In this document: in pieces, positions 35,419 through 45,014 of the stretch | How positions within the stretch are numbered: the stretch's first letter is position 1 | How the letters are laid out: every line of letters begins with the position of its first letter | From: Sva-07 sp963752815 | GTDB taxonomy: Bacteria; Actinomycetota; Acidimicrobiia; Acidimicrobiales; Ilumatobacteraceae | Assembly: GCA_963752815.1 (NCBI GenBank) | Contig: CAVVZI010000021.1 | Span: 248,001-312,000, forward strand | DNA length: 64,000 bases | Direction: 5' to 3' | The notes under the pieces: generated by a model | Seen by the model: the letters and a program-made list of their open reading frames with translations, nothing else | Databases searched by the model: none | What the model was told of the DNA's origin: nothing | Position numbers and translations under genes: made by a program

Positions 35419-35448
35419 ATGAGGCCAACTTCGATGAGGCGAACTTCG
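35419..35448. repeat. 15-bp duplication of a start-codon region
   Basis: ATGAGGCCAACTTCG (35419-35433) is followed by the same 15 bases with one change (35434-35448), so both carry an in-frame ATG and encode MRPTS-MRRTS. Either ATG could start the binding protein. Confidence 0.85.
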
Positions 35449-36756
35449 ACACGATCGACACGACGGCGACTCGTCGTCGCGTCCGTCGTCGCCCTGTCGC
35501 TCGTGGCTGCCGCGTGCGGCAGCGACGACGATGCGAGCAGCAGCGATTCGACGGCGGACACGAGCGCGGCCGCTCCGGCCGACTCGACCGCGGGCACGAC
35601 CGCGGACTCGACTGCCGAGGCTCCTGCTGATACCACTGCCGGTTCGACCGCGGACTCCGCCGCGTCGGGCGGCGGCGCCGAGGGCGGCGTGTCCGCGGAG
35701 AAGCTCGACGAGCTGAAGGCCGAGGTGGCCGCGGCCGCGGAAGCACCGGAGTTCGCCGCACAGGGCCCGGCGTTCGACGTGGCGTCGCTCGCCGGTAAGA
35801 AGATCTTCTCGATGCCCGTGGCGAGCTCGCTCACCGGGTGCGACAACATGGCCCAGTGGGTCGTCGGCATCGCCCAGTCGGTGGGGATGGAGGATTCGTT
35901 CTACTACCAGAACGACGGTGGCCCGCAGGCCTGGCAGGCCGGCATGGAGCAGGCGATCAACGGCGGCTACGACGGCGTCGCCCTCGTGTGCGGCATCGAT
36001 CCGAACGCACTGACACCGCAGATGGAACAGGCCCGCGAGATGGGCATCTCCGTCGTCGACATGCACCTCGCCGACGTGTCGGTGCCTGCCGACCCGCTGA
36101 TCGCCGGACAGACGAACGGTGAGTTCAACAAGTCGATGCGCATGGGCGTGTACTCCGCGCTCATCGCTTCCAATGGTGAGCCGATCGACGTGTTCATGAT
36201 CACGGCCAACGAGAACCCGCCGTCGGTGGGCATGGAGCAGGAGGTACAGGATGTTCTCGCCGAACTGTGCTCCGCCTGCACGTTCTCGTCGCAGAACGTG
36301 CCGATCCCCGACTTCTTCGGCGGCGCCGGACAGTCGACGATCGACGCCGCACTCGTCGCCAACCCCGACCTCGACGCGGTGTTCCTGTCGTACGACTTCA
36401 TGGCACCCGTCGTGGAAGGTTCGATCAAGGCCAACGGTTCCGATGCCAAGATCTACGCGTTCGGCGGCGACTTCCCGGTCGTTTCCACGATGACCGCGGC
36501 CGACTCCGCGATGGGCACTGACATGGGACCGGACTTCCTGTGGATGGCCTACAGCGGTGCCGATCAGTTGTTCCGGGCGATGACCGGCGAACCGGTGATC
36601 CCGTCGGATCAGGCCTTTGCGCCGTACCGCCTCTGGACCAGTGAGAATGCCGGCGAGAAGGGTGAGGAACCGGGCGCCGGATTCGGCGACGCGTTCCTCC
36701 AGGGTTACTACGACCTGTGGACCAACAATCCAGCAACCGAGCCGTACACGCCCTGA
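35419..36756 (+). CDS. Sugar-type ABC transporter substrate-binding lipoprotein
   Basis: A 445-aa type-I binding protein (RbsB/periplasmic_binding_4-like). Signal peptide with lipobox SLVAAACGS, an S/T/A/D-rich linker of about 60 residues, then GKKIFSMPVASSLTGCDNMAQW and AINGGYDGVALVCGIDPNAL, with FVS-type hinge segments. It is the first gene of an operon with an RbsA-like ATPase and RbsC-like permease. Ligand uncertain: the following CoA-linked enzymes suggest a carboxylate or polyol-like compound, not ribose. The start region ATGAGGCCAACTTCG is tandemly duplicated. Confidence 0.87.
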   Translation: MRPTSMRRTSTRSTRRRLVVASVVALSLVAAACGSDDDASSSDSTADTSAAAPADSTAGTTADSTAEAPADTTAGSTADSAASGGGAEGGVSAEKLDELKAEVAAAAEAPEFAAQGPAFDVASLAGKKIFSMPVASSLTGCDNMAQWVVGIAQSVGMEDSFYYQNDGGPQAWQAGMEQAINGGYDGVALVCGIDPNALTPQMEQAREMGISVVDMHLADVSVPADPLIAGQTNGEFNKSMRMGVYSALIASNGEPIDVFMITANENPPSVGMEQEVQDVLAELCSACTFSSQNVPIPDFFGGAGQSTIDAALVANPDLDAVFLSYDFMAPVVEGSIKANGSDAKIYAFGGDFPVVSTMTAADSAMGTDMGPDFLWMAYSGADQLFRAMTGEPVIPSDQAFAPYRLWTSENAGEKGEEPGAGFGDAFLQGYYDLWTNNPATEPYTP

Positions 36757-36781
36757 CCGGATCCTGACAGTCGCTTCGTCG

Positions 36782-38401
36782 ATGGTGAACGCGCTCGAAC
36801 TCTCGAACATCTCCAAGCAGTTCGGCGCCACCCGGGCACTCGACGGCGTGGACCTCTCCGTGGCTCACGGAGAGGTCCACGCCCTGCTCGGCGAGAACGG
36901 CAGCGGCAAGTCGACGCTGATCAAGGTGCTCGCCGGAGTGCACGAGCCCGAGCCAGAGGGGACGCTCACGATCGGCGGCGAGCCCGTCGCGCTCCCGATT
37001 CCGCCGGGCGGCTTCCACGACGTCGGTCTCAGTTTCGTGCACCAGGATCTCGGCCTGGCGCGCCCGCTGACCGTGTTGGAGAACCTCGTGGGCGCCGCCG
37101 CTCGCGCGGAGTATTCACGCTTCCGCGTCGACTGGCGCGCCGAGGCCGTCAAGGCGCGCGCGATGCTCGAGTCGTACGGCGTCACGATCGATCCGCGGAC
37201 GGTCGTCAACGAACTCCCGCCCGTCGGCCAGGCGCTGGTCGCGATCGCCCGCGCGGCCGAGGAGCTGCGTGAGTACCGCGAACGCACCGGCTCGACCACG
37301 TCGGTGCTCGTGCTCGACGAGCCGACGGTGTTCCTGCCCGAGGAGGAACTGCAGTTCCTGTTCGACCTCATCCGTGAGGTGGTGGCCCAGGGATCGAGTG
37401 TCATCTTCATCTCGCACGACCTCTCCGCCGTGCGCACGATCGCCGACCGCGTCACCGTGCTCCGCGACGGCAAGCTCGCCGCGTCGGCATCGATGGCCGA
37501 AGTGAGCGACGAGCAGATCGTCGAGTTCATCGTCGGCCCGGCCAAGTCCCGCGAACTGCACGAGCACGGCGGACAGTTCCACCTGGAGCGCGACGTCGAC
37601 CGTGCCGGCACACCGCAACTCGTCGTGTCCGGATTGGTCGGCGACCGGGTGCGCGGCCTCGACTTCGAGGTCGCTCCGGGAGAGATCGTCGGGTTGGCCG
37701 GCCTGCTCGGCTCGGGTGCCGAGGAGGTGCCGTACCTGCTCTTCGGTGCCCAACGGGCGTCCGCCGGGACGATTCGCGTCAACGGGCGCGACGTCGACCT
37801 CACCCGGCAGCAGCCAGCGGCCGCGGTGGGCATGGGGCTGTCGTTCATCCCGGCTGATCGCAACCGGGACGGCATCGCCCGCGAGATCGAGATCGACCGC
37901 AACATGATGGCCCTCGTGCTCCGGCGGTTCTCGACCGGTGGTCGGCTCCGCAACCGTCGCGTCCGTGCGGCGTCGGAGGAACGAGCCGAGGAGTTCGACG
38001 TCCGACCGCGGCGCACCGACCTGCAGGCCGCGACGTTGAGCGGCGGCAACGCCCAGAAGGTCGTCCTCGCCAAGTGGCTCGAAACGCAGCCGGCCGTGCT
38101 GCTGCTGCACGAGCCGACGCAGGGCGTCGACATCGCGGCCCGGGCCCAGATCTACCGCAAGATCATCGCCGCCGCCGACCGCGGCATGTCGGTCGTCTGG
38201 GTGTCGAGCGACTTCGAGGAGCTCGCCACCACGTGCACCCGCGTGCTGGTGCTCAACAACGGCCGCGCGACCTCCGAGATGCTCGGCGATGAACTGACCC
38301 CCGAATCGATCACGGCGCGAGTCTTCGCCGGCCAGCAGGACGCCGACGCGGCGTCCGGTCCGACCCCAGATGACAACAAGTCGAGGGTGACAACAACATG
38401 A
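36782..38401 (+). CDS. Sugar-type ABC transporter ATPase (RbsA/XylG-like, two nucleotide-binding domains)
   Basis: A 539-aa tandem ATPase. NBD1 has Walker A GENGSGKST and Walker B VLVLDEP, but its signature is degenerate (NELPPVGQALVAIARA). NBD2 has the usual degraded P-loop (GLAGLLGSGAEEVPYL) yet a good signature LSGGNAQKV and LLLHEPTQGVD. This is the normal asymmetry of sugar importers, with NBD1 more degenerate than usual. A perfect 18-bp inverted repeat is embedded in codons 22-34. The C terminus (DNKSRVTTT) comes from a triplicated 17-bp sequence that also makes the next gene's ribosome site. Confidence 0.9.
   Translation: MVNALELSNISKQFGATRALDGVDLSVAHGEVHALLGENGSGKSTLIKVLAGVHEPEPEGTLTIGGEPVALPIPPGGFHDVGLSFVHQDLGLARPLTVLENLVGAAARAEYSRFRVDWRAEAVKARAMLESYGVTIDPRTVVNELPPVGQALVAIARAAEELREYRERTGSTTSVLVLDEPTVFLPEEELQFLFDLIREVVAQGSSVIFISHDLSAVRTIADRVTVLRDGKLAASASMAEVSDEQIVEFIVGPAKSRELHEHGGQFHLERDVDRAGTPQLVVSGLVGDRVRGLDFEVAPGEIVGLAGLLGSGAEEVPYLLFGAQRASAGTIRVNGRDVDLTRQQPAAAVGMGLSFIPADRNRDGIAREIEIDRNMMALVLRRFSTGGRLRNRRVRAASEERAEEFDVRPRRTDLQAATLSGGNAQKVVLAKWLETQPAVLLLHEPTQGVDIAARAQIYRKIIAAADRGMSVVWVSSDFEELATTCTRVLVLNNGRATSEMLGDELTPESITARVFAGQQDADAASGPTPDDNKSRVTTT
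36845..36883 (+). repeat. 18-bp perfect inverted repeat inside the ATPase gene
   Basis: 36845-36862 pairs perfectly with 36866-36883 around a 3-nt loop (GCT). It encodes GVDLSVAHGEVHA just before Walker A. As RNA this is a very stable hairpin about 60 nt into the cistron and could slow ribosomes or be an mRNA processing site. Confidence 0.9.
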
Positions 38402-38420
38402 GGGTGACAACGACATGACC
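38370..38420. repeat. 17-bp repeat, three copies, carrying ribosome site and ATG
   Basis: Units at 38370-38386, 38387-38403 and 38404-38420, consensus GTGACAACRACATGAGG. Each unit presents GAGGGTG followed by ATG. The second holds the ATPase stop; the third holds the permease start (38415). Confidence 0.85.
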
Positions 38421-39404
38421 GTCTCCGCCACGCAGACCGACTCGACGGAGACGGTGTCCAAACCGTCGTTCCTGTCCCGGTACGGCGAGCAACTGGCCCT
38501 GCCGTTCGCCTGGCTGCTGATCATCCTCTTCTTCTCGTTCAAGTCGCCGGAGTTGTTCCCGACGACGCGGAACCTCGGCAGCATCCTCGGCACGCAGACG
38601 GCGCTGTTCATCCTCGCCCTCGCCGCGCTGCTCCCGGCGATGTCCGGCGACCTCGACCTGTCGCTCGGCTTCTCCGGGGCATTCGCGGCGATGGTGATGG
38701 CCGTGCTGAACACCCAACACGGATGGGGCATCGTGCCGGCAGCCCTGCTGGCGCTCGTCATCGGTTGTGCCTGCGGGGTGCTGAACGGCATCGTCGTGGT
38801 CAAGCTGAAAACCGAGCCGTTCATCATGACGCTCGGCACCGGCGCGATCTTCCAGGGCTTCGTGCTGTGGGTGTCCGACTCGAACACGGTCACGAACGTC
38901 GCCCGCGGGCTGTCGACCTGGACGCTGCAGACGAAGGTGTGGGTGATCCCGATCCAGTTCTTCTACGCGATCGCGATCATGCTCGTGATCTGGTGGGTGG
39001 CCGAACACACGCCGCTCGGCGTGCGGTGGCTGTTCGTCGGCAAGTCGCGCGACGTGGCCCGGTTGTCCGGGATCAACTCCGACCGGATCCGCTTCGGCTC
39101 GTTCGTCGCGGCGGGCGCGCTCGCGGCGTTCGCGGCGGTGGTGTTCGTCGGCAACTCGGGCTCGATGTCGCCGGTGTCGTTCTCCCCGTTCCTCCTGCCG
39201 GCGTATGCGGCGGTCTTCCTCGGCGCCACCACGATCCGGCCCGGGCGGTTCAATCCGATCGGCACGATGATCGCCGTGCTGTTCCTGGCGACCGGCGTGC
39301 AGGGCCTGCGGATCCTCGGCGCCGACGACTACACCCAGTTCCTGTTCTACGGCGTCACGCTCGTCGTGGCCGTCGCCGGCTCGCGCTACCTGCGGGCGCG
39401 GTAG
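38415..39404 (+). CDS. Sugar-type ABC transporter permease (RbsC-like)
   Basis: A 329-aa membrane protein with about nine to ten hydrophobic segments, ALLPAMSGDLDLSLGFSGAFAA (the RbsC hallmark 'G.iDLSvG' region), the cytoplasmic loop NSDRIRFGSFVAAGALA and FLGATTIRPGRFNPIGTMIAV. It completes the importer with the preceding two genes. Confidence 0.9.
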   Translation: MTVSATQTDSTETVSKPSFLSRYGEQLALPFAWLLIILFFSFKSPELFPTTRNLGSILGTQTALFILALAALLPAMSGDLDLSLGFSGAFAAMVMAVLNTQHGWGIVPAALLALVIGCACGVLNGIVVVKLKTEPFIMTLGTGAIFQGFVLWVSDSNTVTNVARGLSTWTLQTKVWVIPIQFFYAIAIMLVIWWVAEHTPLGVRWLFVGKSRDVARLSGINSDRIRFGSFVAAGALAAFAAVVFVGNSGSMSPVSFSPFLLPAYAAVFLGATTIRPGRFNPIGTMIAVLFLATGVQGLRILGADDYTQFLFYGVTLVVAVAGSRYLRAR

Positions 39405-39428
39405 CGATCGAGATCGTCGTACTGTCGG

Positions 39429-40271
39429 ATGCGTATGGGGGGCCAGTCGAGCCTGAGTGAGTTCGTCCTGTACGAGCAGCGCGGGCCGATCGCGATCCTC
39501 ACGCTCGACCGGCCGAGCAAGCGCAACGCGCTCGACACCACCACCGTGCGAACGCTCGGGGCGTTCTTCGCCGACGCCCCGGCCGACGTCGCGGCCGCCG
39601 TGCTCACGTCGTCGAGCGAGCACTTCAGCGCCGGGCTCGATCTGTCCGAACTCACCGCGACGTCGGTGTTCGACGGCGTCCTCCACAGCCGCGGCTGGCA
39701 CGAGCCACTGAATCAGATCCAGCTCGGCACGATCCCGGTCGTGTCGGTGTTGCGCGGCGCGGTGATCGGCGGTGGCCTCGAGCTGGCGCTCGCGACGCAC
39801 ATCCGGGTGGCCGAACCGACGGCCTACTACGCGTTGCCGGAAGGCAGCCGCGGCATCTTCGTCGGCGGCGGGGCATCGGTCCGGCTGCCGCGTCTCATCG
39901 GGGTGCACCGGATGGCCGACATGATGCTGACCGGCCGCGTGCTCGACGCGTCGGAAGGTCTCGATCTCGGGATCTCGCAGTACCTCGTCGGCGACGGCGA
40001 GGGTTTCGACAGAGCGGTCCAACTCGCCGGGCGGATCGCCGAGAACAACCCGGTCACGAACTATGCGGTCCTCCAGGCCTTGCCACGCATCGCCGAGATG
40101 GGTCCCCAGGAAGGGCTGTTCGTCGAGTCGTTGATGGCGGCGATCAGCCAGGGATCCGACCGGGCGAAGGAGCTCCTCGAGGAGTTCCTGGCCGGCCGTG
40201 CCGCCAAGGTCGTTGCCCAGGAAAAGCGTGATGGAGACGCCGTGATGGAAAGCGTGATGGAGACACCGTGA
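39429..40271 (+). CDS. Enoyl-CoA hydratase/isomerase (crotonase) family protein
   Basis: A 280-aa crotonase: LTLDRPSKRNALDTTTV, oxyanion segment SSEHFSAGLDLSEL, GGGLELALATHIRVAE and the catalytic-Glu loop YALPEGSRGIFVGGGA. ATG 39429 or ATG 39435 could start it. The last residues (DAVMESVMETP) are encoded by GTGATGGA repeats shared with the next gene's start. It probably hydrates or isomerises an acyl-CoA from the imported substrate. Confidence 0.88.
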   Translation: MRMGGQSSLSEFVLYEQRGPIAILTLDRPSKRNALDTTTVRTLGAFFADAPADVAAAVLTSSSEHFSAGLDLSELTATSVFDGVLHSRGWHEPLNQIQLGTIPVVSVLRGAVIGGGLELALATHIRVAEPTAYYALPEGSRGIFVGGGASVRLPRLIGVHRMADMMLTGRVLDASEGLDLGISQYLVGDGEGFDRAVQLAGRIAENNPVTNYAVLQALPRIAEMGPQEGLFVESLMAAISQGSDRAKELLEEFLAGRAAKVVAQEKRDGDAVMESVMETP

Positions 40272-40309
40272 TGGAGACAGCGTGATGGTCGCCGATGGAG
40301 ACATCATCT
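40227..40309. repeat. GTGATGGAGAC repeats at the crotonase/synthetase junction
   Basis: GTGATGGA occurs four times and GATGGAGAC recurs at 14-18 bp intervals (40228, 40242, 40254, 40268, 40282, ending 40309). Several units combine GGAGA with ATG, i.e. repeated ribosome-site/start modules ahead of ATG 40285. Confidence 0.75.
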
Positions 40310-42248
40310 ACGAGCCCGGCCCGGAGGTCCGGCGGAACTCGCGGATCGGCCGGTACATGGACTGGCTCGCCGACCAGCACGGGCTCGTCGTTCGACACGT
40401 ACGGCGAGCTGTGGCAGTGGTCGGTCGACGACATCGACGCGTTCTGGCGTTCGCTGTGGGACTACTTCGGCGTGGAGTCGTCGACACCGGTGGGCCCGGT
40501 GCTCGGACGTCGCGAGATGCCGGGCGCCGAATGGTTCCCCGGCACCCGCCTCAACTACGCCGGCGAGTACCTCCGTGCGGCCGCCGGTCGTGACGACGAC
40601 GTGGCCGTGATCGGCGTGTCGCAGACCCGCGAGAAGGTCACCTGGACGTTCGGCGAACTGAACGAACAGATCGCCCGCATCCGAGCCGGACTCGTCCGGC
40701 TGGGCGTCAGCCGTGGTGACCGCGTCGTGGCGTACATGCCGAACGTGCCCGAGACGGTCGCCGCGTTCCTCGCCGCGGCGAGCCTCGGCGCCACCTGGGC
40801 GGCGGTCGCCCCCGAGTTCGGGCCGCAGGCGGTCATCGACCGCTTCGGTCAATTGGAACCGTCGGTGCTGCTCACGGTCGACGGCTACCGCTACGGCGAC
40901 AAGGACGTCGACATCCGCGACCGGGTCGCGGCGATCCGCGCCGCGCTGCCGACGCTGCAACACACGGTGGCGTTGACCTACAACGGCTCGTCGGTCGACG
41001 ACACGATCCCGTGGGACACGTTCACGAGTGAGCGCGGCGACCTGGTCGCCGAGCCCGTGCCGTTCGACCATCCGCTGTGCGTGCTGTTCTCGTCGGGGAC
41101 CACGGGGCTGCCGAAGGCGATCGTGCACGGCCACGGCGGCATCATCCTCGAGGCGTACAAGAACCACGTGCTGAGCTGGGACCTCGGCCCTGGCGACCGG
41201 CTGATGTGGTTCACCACGACGGCCTGGATGATGTGGAACGCGCTCGTGTCGACGTTGCTGACCGGCGCGTCGATCGTGTGCCTCGACGGCAACCCGATGT
41301 GGCCCGACCTCGACAACCAGTGGCGGATCGCCGAGGACGTGCGACCGACGATGATGGGGCTCGGCCCGGCGTTCGTCATGGGCTGCGTCAAGCAGGGCAG
41401 GGAACCGGCTGCGACCTACGACCTGTCGTCGCTGCGGATGCTGTCGGCGGCCGGCTCGCCGTTGCCGACCGAGGGGTTCGTGTGGCTGCACGAACAGTTC
41501 GGGAGCCACGCACCGATCTACGTCGGCAGCGGCGGCACCGACGTGTGCACCGGGCTCGTGCAGGGCTATCCGATCGTGCCCGGTGTACGCCGGCGAGATG
41601 TCGGCGAAGTGCCTCGGCGTCGCGGCCTATGCCTTCGACGAGGACGGCAACTCGGTCGTCGGCGAGCTCGGCGAACTCGTGATCACCGAACCGATGCCGT
41701 CGATGCCGGTGCGCTTCTGGGGCGACGACGCCGACATGACGCGGTACCGCGGTACCTACTTCGAGCAGTACCCCGGGGTGATGCGTTTCGGCGACTGGGT
41801 GCGGTTCAGCGAACGCGGCACGGCCGTCGTCACCGGCCGCTCCGACGCCACCCTCAACCGCGGCGGCGTGCGCATCGGGACCGCCGAGATCTACCGCGTC
41901 GTCGAACAGCTCGACGAGGTCGACGACAGTCTCGTCGTGCACATCGAAGACCCGTCGGGCGGACTCGGCGAGCTGCTCCTGTTCGTGCAGCCCGCGCCGG
42001 GCGTCGAGCTCGACGATGCGCTGCGCTCGACGATCGGTGCGGCCATCCGCGACGCGCTGTCGCCGCGGCACGTGCCCGACCGGATCCTCGAGGTGAGCGG
42101 CGTGCCACGGAACCTCACCGGCAAGAAGCTCGAGGTGCCCGTCAAGCAGGTGCTGCGTGGCGTCGACGTCGACACGGTCGTGTCGCGCCAGGCGATGGCC
42201 GATCCGTCCGCCCTCGACAGCGTCCTCGACGCGATCGCCCGCCGCTGA
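40285..42248 (+). CDS. Acetoacetyl-CoA synthetase (two frameshifts)
   Basis: An AMP-forming acyl-CoA synthetase of about 654 aa. The N-terminal ACAS domain (MDWLADQHGxSSFDTYGELWQWSVDDIDAFW), AMP-binding motif LFSSGTTGLPKAIVHGHGG, TTAWMMWNALVSTLLTGA, SDATLNRGGVRIGTAEIYRVVE and C-terminal catalytic-Lys region PRNLTGKKLEVPVKQVL are those of acetoacetate-CoA ligase. Frames switch near 40385 (extra C, GGGCTCG) and near 41585 (extra G, CCCGGTGTAC). Correcting both yields one continuous protein. It overlaps the next start by TGATG. Confidence 0.87.
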
Positions 42249-43215
42249 TGCCGCGCGTCGCGATCATCGGCACCGGTGTCATCGGGGCGAGCTGGGCCGC
42301 GCTGTTCGCGGCACACGGCTACGAGGTCGCGGCGAGCGATCCGCGTCCCGACGCCGACGTCGCCCTGCGCCGCGACGTCGAGGCGTGTTGGCCGTCGTTG
42401 GTCCGCCAGGGTCTCGTCGCCGAGCGCCGGCTCGCCCGAACTGGTGACGGTCGCGCAGGTCGGTGGCCGAGGCGGTCGACGGTGCGTCGTTCGTGCAGGA
42501 GAACGCACCGGAACGGCTCGACCTGAAGCTCGAGCTGTACGGCGAGATCGACGCGGTCGCCGGGCCCGACGTGGTGATCGCCTCGAGCTCGTCCGGGCTG
42601 ATGCCGACCCAGCTCCAGCAGGGCTGTGCCCGCCACCCCGAACGGGTTCTCGTCGGGCATCCGTTCAATCCTCCCCACCTGATCCCACTCGTCGAGGTCG
42701 TCGGCGGCGAGGCCACCTCCGACGCGGCGATCGAGCAGGCGATGGCCACGTACGAGGCGATCGGCAAGACGCCGGTGCGGATCCGGGTCGAACTCCCGGG
42801 GCACATCACCAACCGGCTGCAGGCCGCGCTGTGGCGGGAGGCGTACTGGCTCGTCGAGCAGGGCGTGGTGTCGGTGGCGGAAGTCGACCTGGCGATCTCG
42901 TCGGGGCCGGGCCTGCGTTGGGCGTTGCTCGGGCCGTTCGCCACGCAACACCTGTCGGGCGGCGATGGCGGCATCGCCCACGTGCTCGAGCATCTCGGCC
43001 CGCCGATGGTCGAGTGGTGGGCGACGATGGAGGCCGCCGAGTGGACGCCCGAGTTGCGCGCCGCCGTGGTGGCGGGCGTCGACGGCGAACTCGACGGCAT
43101 CGACCAGCGGGCGATGGCCGACGAGCGCGACCGGCTCCTCGAACAGCTCGTCGTCGCCAAGGCCCGGGCCCACCATCTCCCGCACATCACCACCAATGGA
43201 GGGCCCGACCAATGA
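42248..43215 (+). CDS. 3-hydroxyacyl-CoA/carnitine 3-dehydrogenase-like enzyme (two close indels)
   Basis: An NAD-dependent dehydrogenase of about 322 aa: Rossmann IIGTGVIGASWAALFAAHGYEVAASD, then FVQENAPERLDLKLELYGEI, ASSSSGLMPTQLQ, GHPFNPPHLIPLVEVVGG and a C-terminal helical domain. It is closest in look to L-carnitine 3-dehydrogenase/3-hydroxybutyryl-CoA dehydrogenase. The frame changes at about 42430 and 42455; correcting both gives RLA-SPELVTVAQV-VAEAVDGASF. The next start overlaps by ATGA. With acetoacetyl-CoA synthetase it suggests a path making acetoacetate-like intermediates. Confidence 0.82.
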
Positions 43216-44081
43216 GCTGGGATCTCGACTCCCTCGTCGCCATCGACACCCACGTGCACGTCGAGCAGGACGCCCACGGGTGCTGTTCGCTCGACCAGGA
43301 GCTGATGGACGCGTCGGCGGCGTACTTCAAGGGCAACGACAACCGCACGCCGACGGTCGGTGACCTCGCGACGTACTACCGCGAGCGCCGTATCGGCGCG
43401 GTCGTCTTCACGGTCGACTCGACCACGGCGATGGGCCATCCCGCATTGTCGAGCGAGGAGATCATCGATCTCGTCGCCGAGCACGACGACATCCTCATCC
43501 CCTTCGCGTCGGTCGACCCGCTCGCCGACGGCGCTCCGGCGCGGGTGCGTTCGCTGGTGGCCCACGGAGCGCGGGGCTTCAAGTTCCATCCGAGCCTGCA
43601 GCAGTTCGAGCCGAACGACGTCCGCTACTACCCGATCTACGAGGCGATCGCCGACGCCGGTCTACCGACCGTGTTCCACACCGGACAGACAGGCATCGGC
43701 GCCGGCCTGCCGGGCGGTCGCGGCATCAAGCTGCGCTACAGCGACCCGATGCTGCTCGACGACGTCGCCGCCGACTTTCCGACGCTCACGGTCATCCTCG
43801 CTCACCCCTCGGTGCCGTGGCAGGACTCCGCCATCTCGATGGCGACGCACAAGGCCAACGTGTACATCGATCTGTCGGGCTGGCTCCCGAAGTACTTCCC
43901 GCCGCAGCTCGTACGCGCCGCCAACACCATGCTGCGGGAGAAGGTGCTGTTCGGCTCGGACTATCCCGTGTTGTCGCCCGACCGCTGGATGGCCAGCTTC
44001 GACGAGGACCTCGACATCAAGCCCGAGGTCCGTCCGCTGATCATGAAGGACAACGCGATCCGGGTGCTCGGCCTCGCCTGA
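43212..44081 (+). CDS. Amidohydrolase (metal-dependent TIM-barrel, amidohydrolase_2)
   Basis: A 289-aa protein with AIDTHVHVEQDAHGC (HxH metal ligands), HGARGFKFHPSLQQF, TVFHTGQTGIGAG, VILAHPSVPWQDSA and VLFGSDYPVLSPDRWM (catalytic Asp). It belongs to the decarboxylase/hydratase-like branch (ACMSD, 4-oxalomesaconate hydratase, gamma-resorcylate decarboxylase). It might act as decarboxylase or lactonase; the exact reaction is unknown. Last gene of the operon; the convergent RpiB-like gene ends 5 bp away. Confidence 0.82.
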   Translation: MSWDLDSLVAIDTHVHVEQDAHGCCSLDQELMDASAAYFKGNDNRTPTVGDLATYYRERRIGAVVFTVDSTTAMGHPALSSEEIIDLVAEHDDILIPFASVDPLADGAPARVRSLVAHGARGFKFHPSLQQFEPNDVRYYPIYEAIADAGLPTVFHTGQTGIGAGLPGGRGIKLRYSDPMLLDDVAADFPTLTVILAHPSVPWQDSAISMATHKANVYIDLSGWLPKYFPPQLVRAANTMLREKVLFGSDYPVLSPDRWMASFDEDLDIKPEVRPLIMKDNAIRVLGLA

Positions 44082-44085
44082 GCGA

Positions 44086-44511
44086 TCACTCGTCGAGTGC
44101 GAGCAGTTCGTCGATTCGAACCTGCTCGTCGGGGTCCACTCCGTCGGTCTCGAGGAACGCCTGGACGCACTCGACCGCGACGGCGGGCGCCAACCGGCGC
44201 GAACTCAGCGCGAGCACGTTGGCGTCGTTCCACCGCCGCGCATTTCGAGCGGTCCATGCGTCCGGCGCCTGTGCGGCCCGCACGCCGCGCACCTTGTTCG
44301 CGGCGATCGCCGTGCCCGTGCCGGTCCAGCACATCACGACACCGAACGCGGCCTCGCCGCTGGCGACCATGACCCCCAACCGATGGGCCATCTGCGGCCA
44401 GCCGTCGTCGACGCCGACCGGCACCAGGTCGTACCGATCGGCGATGAAGGCGCGCACGGCGGCCACGCATTCGTTGGCGTCATCGGCTCCGAACGCGACA
44501 CGCAGCGTCAC
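44086..44511 (-). CDS. RpiB/LacAB-family sugar-phosphate isomerase
   Basis: A 141-aa protein from GTG 44511. FGADDANECVAAVRAFI at the start, VMCWTGTGTAIAANKVRGVRAA (catalytic Cys and anion loop) and NDANVLALSSRRLAP are those of ribose-5-phosphate isomerase B. The core reads CWTGTG where typical RpiB has CGTGxG, so the substrate may differ. It diverges by 70 bp from the VOC protein. Confidence 0.82.
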   Translation of the reverse strand: MTLRVAFGADDANECVAAVRAFIADRYDLVPVGVDDGWPQMAHRLGVMVASGEAAFGVVMCWTGTGTAIAANKVRGVRAAQAPDAWTARNARRWNDANVLALSSRRLAPAVAVECVQAFLETDGVDPDEQVRIDELLALDE

Positions 44512-44581
44512 GGATCGATTGTCGCGCAACCCGACGGTCCGCCCGTCCGAGCGCTCGAACACCGGGAGGTACCTTGGGCCG

Positions 44582-44980
44582 ATGACCAGGGAGCTCCGCA
44601 CCTTCTTGACGTTCCAGCAGGGTGCTGCCACCGCTGCCCTCGATCACTACCAGGACATCTTCGACGACTTCGAAATCGTCGAGATCGACCACTACGGCCC
44701 GGGCGACGCCGGACCCGCCGGCACGGTGCGGGTCGCGAAGTTCCGCCTCGCCGACGGTGAATTCAGCTGCGCCGACAGCCCCGTCGATCATGCCTGGGGT
44801 TTCACTCCGGCGGTGTCGATCTGGATCGAGTGCGACGACGGCGACGAACTCCAACGACTCTTCGATCGACTGTCGGAGGAGGGCCAGGTCTTCATGCCGC
44901 TCGACAATTACGGGTTCAGCACGCGGTTCGGCTGGGTCGGCGACCGCCACGGAGTGACCTGGCAGCTCAACCTGACGTGA
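44582..44980 (+). CDS. PhnB-like VOC-family protein
   Basis: A 132-aa protein of the PhnB/3-demethylubiquinone-methyltransferase-like VOC group: TRELRTFLTFQQGAATAALDHY, FRLADGEFSCADSP, VSIWIECDDGDELQRLFDRL, and the closing FGWVGDRHGVTWQLNL. No clear catalytic metal triad. Function unknown; ATG 44582. Confidence 0.8.
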   Translation: MTRELRTFLTFQQGAATAALDHYQDIFDDFEIVEIDHYGPGDAGPAGTVRVAKFRLADGEFSCADSPVDHAWGFTPAVSIWIECDDGDELQRLFDRLSEEGQVFMPLDNYGFSTRFGWVGDRHGVTWQLNLT

Positions 44981-45014
44981 CGAGCGTGTGAGGAGCGGTC
45001 GGCTTCTTCGTGGG

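Noticed and set aside
38310..40307. A 665-codon minus-strand open frame opposite the permease and crotonase genes
   Set aside because: Codon-shadow of two recognisable genes; Arg/His/Glu-rich composition with no domain.
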